DNA of 64,000 bases from Palsa-1315 sp032123755. Lineage in GTDB: Bacteria; Nitrospirota; Nitrospiria; Nitrospirales; Nitrospiraceae. The stretch lies in NCBI GenBank assembly GCA_032123755.1, contig JAQBES010000043.1:50288-114287 (forward strand). Direction: 5' to 3'. The notes beneath the pieces are model-generated. The model ran no database searches, was not told where the DNA came from, and worked only from the letters and a program-made list of their open reading frames with translations. Of this stretch, positions 33,862 through 41,551 are shown piece by piece. Within the stretch, counting starts at the first letter, position 1. Each line of letters starts with the position of its first letter. Position numbers and translations under genes: made by a program.

Positions 33862-36800
33862 ATGAACTCCGATTTTGACCGACAACGCCTCGTTGGGATT
33901 TTCGTTGCCGAAGCAACGGAAGCGATGGACGTGCTCACGAAGGCGTTCCATCCGTCCGATGGAGCAACGCCAACTCCGGCTCAACTACAAGAGCAGTACG
34001 TGTGGGCGCATAAGATACGGGGGGCGTCAGCGCTCTATGGATACGAGGGGTTGGCCACGATGGGAGCGTTGCTTGAATCGACTTTGGAAGAGGCGCCGTC
34101 TATTGAGGTCGCGTTCTGGCCGAAGGCATTGGAGATCTTACGTGGGTTAGTAACTTCATTCGAGTCACAGTTGAAAGTCGTCGCGCAGGGGGGCCTTGAA
34201 GACCAGTCGGTGAGTGCGCGGTGGAAAGGTGAAGTGGCCGGATTGTTTCCCTCTCTGTCTGCCACGGTCCCAGCTGATCCGACATCGCTCACGCTGGACT
34301 ATCTCGTGCCGACTCTCGATGCTGAGGTGTTGTCGTATTTCATGCCAGAAGCAGACGAGTATCTGCAAACCATGGAGTCGTTCCTTCATCGTCTGCGCCA
34401 AGATTCCAAGGATGGCGAGAGCATTCATGCGCTCTACCGTACGGCCCACACGCTCAAAGGGTCTGCGTGCACGATCGGATTTAGGGTAATCGGCGACGTG
34501 GTTCATCCTGTTGAAGATTGTATGATGGCGGCCCGCGAGGGAAGAATTTCCCTCTCGTCGGATGTACTCGGGGTCATCGGTCGGGCCGTCGAGGTCATTC
34601 GGTTGCTGATGAGCCGAGATGACGGCAAGGTCGCCCAGCTACAGCATGATGTACCGGAAGTGACTCAGGCGCTGTTGCAAATCTGCAACGGAGATCATAT
34701 GAAGGTCTCGGCTCCGGCTATGGCTGCGTCGGTGGTCCAGGTTGCGACGGTCGTCATGGATGGTCCGGAGGAACCCGCCTGCCCGGATATGGGATCGGGT
34801 CCTGCGGTGACTACATTGCCCGATGAGTATCTGTTGCCGCATCTCGATGCCGAAGTGCTTTCCTATTTTGCTCCGGAAGCACAGGAATACCTAGAGTCTC
34901 TTGAAACCGAGCTGCTTCGTCTCGAGAAGGAGCAGGACAATCCGGAAGTCATCAATCAACTCTTCCGGACAGCTCATACGCTCAAGGGGTCAGCCTATAC
35001 CGTTGGATTCCAGTCGATTGGCGATCTGACGCACTATGTTGAAGATTTCATGGGGGCGGTGCGCGAGGGCCGCGTCATTATTCTCTCTTGGCATACGGAC
35101 GCGCTATTGCGAGCAGTCGATGTGGTGCGTCTGCTGATGCGGCGGGACCCCACGTCCCTTGACATGCTGCGCCAGCGGTATGCCGTCGCGATGCAAGGAC
35201 TCAAACAGTTGGATCAGCCGATGGCGGCTCAGGTGGTGGGGTCTGGCTCAGCCGTCCATCGTGTCGAAACGCCGGTGGAACAAGAACTACGGGATCCACA
35301 AGTAATCGAGTCTGCCAAAGCGGCAGAAGATAAAACTGCGGAGAGTAAATCCGTAGAAGATCGCGAAGTCATCCGTGTCAGCCGCGATCGGTTGGAACGA
35401 TTGTTGAACCTTGTCGGTGAGCTCGTCATCGGCCGCGGACGGCTCGAGCAGCGGTTGCATATGCTGGAGCAACTCTCGCAACAAGTATTGGCCTACAGGG
35501 GCCGGCTGGTCGAATCAGTCCATTCGTTTGAAGAGAAACATACTTTTACGCTTCCGACTGCCTCCTCTAGTCAGGCGACCGCACCGGCTCAAGGATTTAC
35601 CGGTGTCAGTGACTTCGGCAGTCTTGAATTCGACAAGTACGACGATTTCAATATATTGGCTCGTCGTATCAGTGAAATCACGGCGGATATTTCAGAGTCG
35701 ATGACGCAACTGAGCGGATCCATCCGGCATTCACATGAAGACATGAGTCACTTGGCACAGCTGACCCTCGGTATGCGGGACGAAATCGCGCGGGCACGTA
35801 TGGTGCCAGTCGGCACGCCGTTTACACGATTCCGTCGGGCCACGCGCGAGATGGCACGCGCGACAGGGAAAGAAGTGACATTGGTCACGTCCGGTGAACA
35901 TACCGAAGTCGATACGGGCGTCGTGGAGCGGTTGGTTGATCCGTTGATTCACCTCGTTCGCAATGCGGTCTATCACGGGATCGAGCCTGCGGGTGTTCGC
36001 GTGTCGAAGGGGAAGCCGGCAGCCGGCACGATTTATCTCCACGCGGCGCATCGAGGGAGTGCAGTGTTGATTGAAGTGGAGGACGATGGGGCCGGACTCG
36101 ACGTCGAAAAGATCCGGGCCAAGGCGGTTGAACGAGGACTGATCCGACCCGAGGTAGCCCGTTCGTTGCCCGAATCGGAAGTCATCAAGTTTATTTTCAT
36201 GCCAGGATTCTCGACGGCCAACGAGATCGGTGATCAGGCCGGGCGGGGAGTTGGCATGGATGTGGTCAAGCGTGTCATCGAAAGCATGAACGGCCACATC
36301 GACGTCGAATCCATTCTTGGCGTAGGGACGAAGTTTACGTTGAGTCTGCCGCTCACATTATTGATTGCAACGGCCCTCATGGTGCGGGCCGGGAGCGAGC
36401 AGTATGGGATTCCTCTGCAGGCTGTGCGCGAAGTTACCATGTTGACGTCCAGCGTGCATCAAAGGATGAGCGAGCGATCGATCTTGCATATCGGCGAGGA
36501 GGCGATCGAGGTGCAGCCGCTGCAGCAGGTTCTCTATCGAAACAGTGTTCCGGTGGAAACCGGGAAGCCGGTTGTCATCGTGCGAACGGCCGCCGGGATG
36601 ATCGGTCTGTTGGTCGATGAATTGCTCGGTCGTCAGGAAATCGTTATTAAGCCGTTGGGGTCGTTTAAGTCATTGGATCGCTCCAGCTTCGGCGGCGCGA
36701 CCATCGATCCGGAAGGTCGCGTGGTTCTCGTGTTAGATCCTGCTCGATTGCTGGCGCGAGAGGCACTAGCCGCAGCGGCACCAGAGTTGTCGTCAGACGC

Positions 36801-37242
36801 GACGGCATCGACGGACCCGATGGTTCCATACCCAGAGATAGCAGAGCGGGAAGCATCGGAACAATGGCTACTATTGATCGACGACTCTTTGAGCATCAGA
36901 AAGTTCGTGGGCCGGATGTTGGAGTCGGCCGGGTATAAAGTCCATACCGCGGTGGATGGAGAAGAAGGTCTCCGTATGGCATCTGCGCAAAACTATCGGC
37001 TGATCCTCACCGATCTTGAGATGCCGAAACTCAATGGCTATGAAGTAATCCAGGGATTACGCAGTCGAGCGCAAACGCAGCAGACGCCGATCATTGTCAT
37101 GACGACGCGAGCCGGTGACAAGCACCGACAAATGGCGCTTAATATTGGAGCAAACTCCTATATTGCCAAGCCTGTAGAAGAGCGGGCCTTGATCCAGGAA
37201 ATTGAACGTGTGATCGGCAAAGAAGCCGCCACGCGTCAATAG
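33862..37242 (+). CDS. CheA/ChpA-like hybrid kinase with three Hpt domains and a receiver
   Basis: 1126 residues. Hpt1 has WAHKIRGAS (H50); Hpt2 TAHTLKGSACTIGF (H196); Hpt3 TAHTLKGSAYTVGF (H372). Hpt2 and Hpt3 are close duplicates, each introduced by LDAEVLSYF. Then come the dimerisation region (VSRDRLERLLNLVGELVIGR), the ATPase (HLVRNAVYHGIEP near 700, GRGVGMDVVKRVIESMNG), a CheW-like P5 domain and a C-terminal receiver (LLLIDDSLSIRKFVG, phosphorylation Asp near 1050 in LTDLEMPKLNGYE). The layout matches ChpA-type kinases that control type IV pili or surface motility. Multiple Hpt sites may split phosphate flow among several receivers. Confidence 0.93.
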   Translation: MNSDFDRQRLVGIFVAEATEAMDVLTKAFHPSDGATPTPAQLQEQYVWAHKIRGASALYGYEGLATMGALLESTLEEAPSIEVAFWPKALEILRGLVTSFESQLKVVAQGGLEDQSVSARWKGEVAGLFPSLSATVPADPTSLTLDYLVPTLDAEVLSYFMPEADEYLQTMESFLHRLRQDSKDGESIHALYRTAHTLKGSACTIGFRVIGDVVHPVEDCMMAAREGRISLSSDVLGVIGRAVEVIRLLMSRDDGKVAQLQHDVPEVTQALLQICNGDHMKVSAPAMAASVVQVATVVMDGPEEPACPDMGSGPAVTTLPDEYLLPHLDAEVLSYFAPEAQEYLESLETELLRLEKEQDNPEVINQLFRTAHTLKGSAYTVGFQSIGDLTHYVEDFMGAVREGRVIILSWHTDALLRAVDVVRLLMRRDPTSLDMLRQRYAVAMQGLKQLDQPMAAQVVGSGSAVHRVETPVEQELRDPQVIESAKAAEDKTAESKSVEDREVIRVSRDRLERLLNLVGELVIGRGRLEQRLHMLEQLSQQVLAYRGRLVESVHSFEEKHTFTLPTASSSQATAPAQGFTGVSDFGSLEFDKYDDFNILARRISEITADISESMTQLSGSIRHSHEDMSHLAQLTLGMRDEIARARMVPVGTPFTRFRRATREMARATGKEVTLVTSGEHTEVDTGVVERLVDPLIHLVRNAVYHGIEPAGVRVSKGKPAAGTIYLHAAHRGSAVLIEVEDDGAGLDVEKIRAKAVERGLIRPEVARSLPESEVIKFIFMPGFSTANEIGDQAGRGVGMDVVKRVIESMNGHIDVESILGVGTKFTLSLPLTLLIATALMVRAGSEQYGIPLQAVREVTMLTSSVHQRMSERSILHIGEEAIEVQPLQQVLYRNSVPVETGKPVVIVRTAAGMIGLLVDELLGRQEIVIKPLGSFKSLDRSSFGGATIDPEGRVVLVLDPARLLAREALAAAAPELSSDATASTDPMVPYPEIAEREASEQWLLLIDDSLSIRKFVGRMLESAGYKVHTAVDGEEGLRMASAQNYRLILTDLEMPKLNGYEVIQGLRSRAQTQQTPIIVMTTRAGDKHRQMALNIGANSYIAKPVEERALIQEIERVIGKEAATRQ

Positions 37243-37305
37243 GATCTATAGCGTCCGATCCTTGGGAGTCCCTGGCATCGGACAGTCAAACACGATGTAT
37301 CGATT

Positions 37306-37824
37306 ATGAGTTTACGAAGTCGTCATAATTCGACAAACATGCTGATGGAGACGGTCAGTTTCTTGGTCGTCCGTCTAGGGGTCAACTATGTGGCTCTACC
37401 CGCAGCTGGGGTTCAAGGCGTTCTCACGCAAGCAGAGGCCGGTCACGAACAGACGGTGACCGCGGCGGGGGTTACCTACCAACCGGTGGATCTTGCCCAA
37501 CGGCTTTCTGTACTCACCGACTTGTCCGGACTCGAGATGAGGACGGTGTTGTACTCGAACGGCCACTCCTGCGGTGCGATTCGCGTTGAGCAGGTGGTGG
37601 GCTTGACGGACGTGGAACGGAAAGACTGTTTTCCGTTGCCGCCACAGTTTCAGCGCGATGAACGAAACTGGTTTGCGGGGATGATGCTATATCAGGATCA
37701 GCTGGTGTTGATCCTGAATCCTTCGTGGGCGTTAGGAGAATTGGCCGACGTAGTACCGGTGTCCGTCGGGCAGGCGAAACAGATAGTTGCGGCAGCCCCG
37801 GCAGCGGTCGGTGGATCATGCTGA
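37306..37824 (+). CDS. CheW-like protein (second of three)
   Basis: 172 residues. The CheW fold is weak but visible: VSFLVVRLGVNYVALPAAGV, YQPVDLAQRLSVLTDLSG and CGAIRVEQVVGLTDVERKD, ending LVLILNPSWALGEL. It may be a diverged scaffold that binds the kinase P5 domain without a receptor. The last bases overlap the next CheW-like gene (ATGCTGA). Confidence 0.75.
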   Translation: MSLRSRHNSTNMLMETVSFLVVRLGVNYVALPAAGVQGVLTQAEAGHEQTVTAAGVTYQPVDLAQRLSVLTDLSGLEMRTVLYSNGHSCGAIRVEQVVGLTDVERKDCFPLPPQFQRDERNWFAGMMLYQDQLVLILNPSWALGELADVVPVSVGQAKQIVAAAPAAVGGSC

Positions 37825-38285
37825 GGGCGGCCCGTGGACAGCAGCAGAGTCAGGCCACAATACGGTCATGGAATGTGGTGGTGTTTTCTGTTGGTGGAAT
37901 GAAGCTGGCTGCACGAACCGAAGATGTGGGGGGGGTGTGGCCCTGGACTGAGAGCATTCCGGTGCCGAGTCGGACTCCCTTCGTGCAGGCCATGCTGAAG
38001 CGGGACAACCATGTGATGCCGGTCTACGATTTGGCGACCAGACTGAGCCGCAAACTGCAGGGAGATCCGTTGCTGTGCCTGGTCGCTCGCCACCTCGACG
38101 GGCCGATGGCCATCTGCATCGATGCCGAAGTGCCCTGTCTCGAAACTGTGGATGTGGCGGCGGTTCGACCGAACATCAGAGAGGATGTTGAAACGCTGGG
38201 TATGGTCGCAATAGGCGATGAAGATGTGGCCATCGTGGCCTTACAGCATCTTGGCAAGTCGATGCAGGGTGCCGTCAGAAGTTAA
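37818..38285 (+). CDS. CheW-like protein (third of three)
   Basis: 155 residues from ATG 37818, which overlaps the previous stop as ATGCTGA. Diverged CheW features are VVVFSVGGMKLAARTEDVGG, FVQAMLKRDNHVMPVYDLAT and MAICIDAEVPCLETVDVAAV. Two consecutive weak CheW proteins after the kinase suggest an arrayed or competing scaffold set. The same frame is open further upstream but only inside the previous gene. Confidence 0.72.
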   Translation: MLRAARGQQQSQATIRSWNVVVFSVGGMKLAARTEDVGGVWPWTESIPVPSRTPFVQAMLKRDNHVMPVYDLATRLSRKLQGDPLLCLVARHLDGPMAICIDAEVPCLETVDVAAVRPNIREDVETLGMVAIGDEDVAIVALQHLGKSMQGAVRS

Positions 38286-38309
38286 GGGCACCGGAGGAAG
38301 GAATCTGCT

Positions 38310-39629
38310 ATGCCGAAAGTGTTGATTGCCGACGACAGTATTGCGGTCCGGAAAGTTGCCGAACGGTTGCTGACTGAGGCTGGATTTGGAGTTACTCTTG
38401 CCGCGAACGGCGAAGAGGCTTTGGCCTATTTGGCCAAAGAGATTCCTGACTTGATCGTGTCCGACGTGATTATGCCGGATAAAAGCGGCTACGAAGTCTG
38501 CGCTTTTGTGCGCGCGCAGGGGGCGTTAGCGAATACGCCGGTACTCTTGATCTCCGGCATTGTGAACGATGAGGTGACGAAGCAGGCTGAATCCTGTCAC
38601 GCCGACGGGGTGTTAAAAAAGCCGTTCCAGGGCACGTCTCTCAAGGATCGCGTACTCGAGCTGTTGGCCAAGCGGCAGGGGGTTGCCGCGCCTGCCGCAA
38701 AGAGTATCGAGAAGGTGCCTGCGCCCATCGAGCCGATTCAACGCGCGCGTGTGAGCGACGAACAACTAGAAATCTATCAGCAGGCCGTCGGGCGATTGAA
38801 GCCGCTAGAGGAAGAACTTCGTGTCGAACGAGATCGGGCGACACACAGTATTCAGCGTGTGACCCAACTCGAAGTACAGTTGGGTAGTGTCAAGGAACTC
38901 GAGTCGATGTTAGCAAGAGAGCGAGAACAGGCTGCTCAGCTGAAGAAGCAACTTGCCGAGGCTGACAGTGCGACCTCTCGGGTGGAAGAACTTGAATCCC
39001 TACTCAAGACCGAACGAGAATGGACGGCTGAGGCCAAGAAGCAGGCATCCGTGGCGGAGAGCCTGGGCAGGCGCGTGCAGGAGCTGGAGGCGACTCTGCT
39101 GAATGAACGAGAAGACAGTGCGCAACAGGCAACGCGTCTGGCCGAGCTGCAGAAGAACGCGAGCCGTGTGCAGGAGCTGGAGGCAACTCTACACGCCGAG
39201 CGCGAGGCAGCCACGCAACTGGTTCACCAGATGACCGCGATGGAAAAGTCGGTGACTAGGTCTCAGGAATTGGCGCAGCAGCTTGCGCAGGAGCAGGAAC
39301 GTACGAGCGACTTGACTCGTCGGGTGGTCGAGAGTGAACAGGTTGCCGCACGGGTGAGCACGTTAGAACAAGCTCTTGCTGCTGAACAGGAAAAAAACAA
39401 GGGTCTCAGCGCCCGCATCTCCCTGGCCGAGCGCGCAACGCAGAAAGCCCAGGAGCTAGAAACCCTGCTTCAGACGGAACGAGAACGAAATAGCCTTCTG
39501 GCGAGGCGTGTATCTGAAACTGAACAAGCGTCCGAGCAAGCCACCAAGCGGTTTGAAGAGATGGCGACAAAGCTTGGCGAGATCGCGGGATTGGCCTCTC
39601 AGCTGGGGAGCGGAAAGCGACGCCCCTGA
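38310..39629 (+). CDS. Receiver domain with long C-terminal coiled coil, FrzS-like architecture
   Basis: 439 residues. Receiver 1-122 with phosphorylation site D52 in LIVSDVIMPDKSGYE and KKPF near residue 105. From about 150 to 435 the chain is a coiled coil built from repeats of the kind RVQELEATLxxEREx, rich in Glu, Gln, Arg and Leu. The architecture equals that of Myxococcus FrzS, a receiver plus coiled coil that controls type IV pili at the pole; sequence homology beyond architecture is not claimed. SD GAGGAAGG precedes ATG. Confidence 0.85.
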   Translation: MPKVLIADDSIAVRKVAERLLTEAGFGVTLAANGEEALAYLAKEIPDLIVSDVIMPDKSGYEVCAFVRAQGALANTPVLLISGIVNDEVTKQAESCHADGVLKKPFQGTSLKDRVLELLAKRQGVAAPAAKSIEKVPAPIEPIQRARVSDEQLEIYQQAVGRLKPLEEELRVERDRATHSIQRVTQLEVQLGSVKELESMLAREREQAAQLKKQLAEADSATSRVEELESLLKTEREWTAEAKKQASVAESLGRRVQELEATLLNEREDSAQQATRLAELQKNASRVQELEATLHAEREAATQLVHQMTAMEKSVTRSQELAQQLAQEQERTSDLTRRVVESEQVAARVSTLEQALAAEQEKNKGLSARISLAERATQKAQELETLLQTERERNSLLARRVSETEQASEQATKRFEEMATKLGEIAGLASQLGSGKRRP

Positions 39630-39680
39630 CTCTCTCCGATCCATTTTCGTGGACCGCCACCGTCGTGAAAGACTGATGTT

Positions 39681-40628
39681 ATGGCTGCCGACACTACCGA
39701 CGATTCTCAGAAAGAGCTGGTCGATCTCTTTGTTGAGGAAGCACATGAATGGCTCGAGAACATTCATGTCGCCCTTGATGAGCTGCAACAGGGCCCAGCG
39801 CCGGAGCGGCATGCCAAGCTGATTGGGACGATTTCGTCGGGAGTGATAAACCTCGGCGGGTCTGCGGCCACGATCAATCTTCTAGACGTCAAGCATGCCA
39901 GCTTCGCGACAATTCCCTTAATCGAAGCCCTTCGAGACCCACAGAAGGAACTCGCTGTTCAGGACTTTCTCTCGCTTTGTAAACAGCTGGGACAGATCCA
40001 TACAGCGTTGACCCGTGCGACGGGTATCTCCTTTGAAGACGACGGGAGTTGTGCGGAGGCTGAGGCGGTTCACGCGGTTCTCTCTCCCGGGGAGTTTTTG
40101 CAAGCGCTTCTGGAACTGCAAGAACAGCAGTCTTCCGGTATTGCCTCAGGGCGCGACCTTATCGGTAGCCTGATCGAGCAGATGGAAGGACAGGTTCAGG
40201 CCGGTGTCCAACGTATCGATGCCACGGTCATTCATGAATATCTTGCGCGGGTGTCCGAAGCGGAAGAGTCATTTCTGAAAGCGATTGACGAGCGGGTGCC
40301 TGAGATTGCTGAGAAGATGAGTGCCCTCAAAATGGACGGGGGTGAGGCATCTTCATCCATGACGGATCTCGAAGCCTCTTTGCAAGACGTTGCACGTCTG
40401 CGTACAGAAGCGCAGCAGGTGAATGCGGGATCGGCCCTGATGTTTTTCACAGGTCTGCATAGTCTGCTGACCGTGATGGCGGAGCGTCGAGTGCTTCTGG
40501 CTGCCAGACGGGTAGAATCGATAAAGGCGCGGCTGCAGGTGGTGGGTGGCGCCATCCGCCAATGGGTGGAACAGGGGCGGGCCCAGCGTGCGGCGATCGA
40601 TCAGTTGCTCCCTGCCAGCCACTCGTAA
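39681..40628 (+). CDS. Degenerate Hpt-like signalling protein
   Basis: 315 residues, mostly helical. The N-terminus LVDLFVEEAHEWLENIHVAL looks like the first Hpt helix, but the phosphorylatable His motif (HTLKGS) reads GVINLGGSAATINLLDV, without histidine. The C-terminal half has RVSEAEESFLKAIDERVPEI, ALMFFTGLHSLLTVMAERRV and RAQRAAIDQLLP. Both halves match the C-terminal part of the HD-GYP protein two genes downstream, so it is a free-standing copy of the same module. Probably a phosphate-blind binding partner in the chemosensory cluster. I know no named family for it. Confidence 0.7.
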   Translation: MAADTTDDSQKELVDLFVEEAHEWLENIHVALDELQQGPAPERHAKLIGTISSGVINLGGSAATINLLDVKHASFATIPLIEALRDPQKELAVQDFLSLCKQLGQIHTALTRATGISFEDDGSCAEAEAVHAVLSPGEFLQALLELQEQQSSGIASGRDLIGSLIEQMEGQVQAGVQRIDATVIHEYLARVSEAEESFLKAIDERVPEIAEKMSALKMDGGEASSSMTDLEASLQDVARLRTEAQQVNAGSALMFFTGLHSLLTVMAERRVLLAARRVESIKARLQVVGGAIRQWVEQGRAQRAAIDQLLPASHS

Positions 40629-40707
40629 TCAATGTGTCGGAACTCCGCGCACAGGCCCGTCGAGGTGTTTGGTGGAGTCCTATCCTCCAAGTGATGATGA
40701 TGGCACG

Positions 40708-41514
40708 ATGAACTCAGAAGTCGACTATACGATATATTGGGGACTCCGGGCCCTTCCGTTCGACAATGTGCCGGACCCGCGATTCTATGTCCCATCTTCC
40801 CAGCATGATGCGGCGCACAGGTGGATGAGTTATGGGATTCAGACCCGCAAAGGCATGCTTCTGCTCACGGGTGACATTGGATGCGGGAAAACGTTGCTGA
40901 GTCGTCGGCTGATCGTCGGATTGTTGCCTGCTCAGTACGATGTTGCGCTTGTTGCCAATCCCGCGTTGTCTCCCTCCGAATTGCTGGATGAGGTGTTGTC
41001 CCAGTTCGGGCTCGGCCTCGTGCGATCGAAAGCCGGACGATTGCGGACGCTTAATGCGCGCCTCGAATTGAATGCGCGGAACGGAATCAGCTCGGTACTG
41101 GTCGTAGATGAAGCGCAAGCGATTGAACGTGTGCAAGCCTTCGAGGAGCTCCGATTGCTGACGAATTTCCAACTCAACGACCGATTTTTGTTGACCGTCG
41201 TGCTGATCGGTCAACCTGAATTGCGTCATCGTATTGCAGAAATTCCGCAGTTAAACCAGCGAATCGCGGTGCGAGCGCATCTGGGCCCCTTCACGGCAGA
41301 GGAGACGACAGCGTATATTACGGCCCGCATGGGCGCCGCGACTCATCGGACAGACGTGTTTACGAAGGAGTCGATCGCTGTCATTTACGAACAGAGCAAG
41401 GGGATCGGGCGGCTTATTAATGCACTCTGTGATCAATGTCTGTTTGCCGGAGCGGTCGAGCACGTCTCGCAGATCGATGACCGGCTTGTTCAGCAGGTCG
41501 GGCAAGTCATATGA
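40708..41514 (+). CDS. ExeA/GspA-like AAA ATPase
   Basis: 268 residues. The N-terminus YWGLRALPFDNVPDPRFYVP is the standard start of ExeA-like proteins. Walker A GDIGCGKTLL (55-64), Walker B SVLVVDEAQAIE near 131 and LRLLTNFQLNDRFLLTVVLIGQPEL follow, with a C-terminal helical lid (GIGRLINALCDQCLFAG). ExeA of type II secretion helps assemble the secretin across peptidoglycan. Here the ATPase has no ExeB or peptidoglycan-binding domain and lies between two signalling genes, so it may power or position an envelope machine. ATG 40708 is chosen over an earlier in-frame start inside the preceding gene. Confidence 0.88.
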   Translation: MNSEVDYTIYWGLRALPFDNVPDPRFYVPSSQHDAAHRWMSYGIQTRKGMLLLTGDIGCGKTLLSRRLIVGLLPAQYDVALVANPALSPSELLDEVLSQFGLGLVRSKAGRLRTLNARLELNARNGISSVLVVDEAQAIERVQAFEELRLLTNFQLNDRFLLTVVLIGQPELRHRIAEIPQLNQRIAVRAHLGPFTAEETTAYITARMGAATHRTDVFTKESIAVIYEQSKGIGRLINALCDQCLFAGAVEHVSQIDDRLVQQVGQVI

Positions 41515-41551
41515 TGTACGGTCGAATGTTTCGTGAGGGAAGCCGCAGGCC

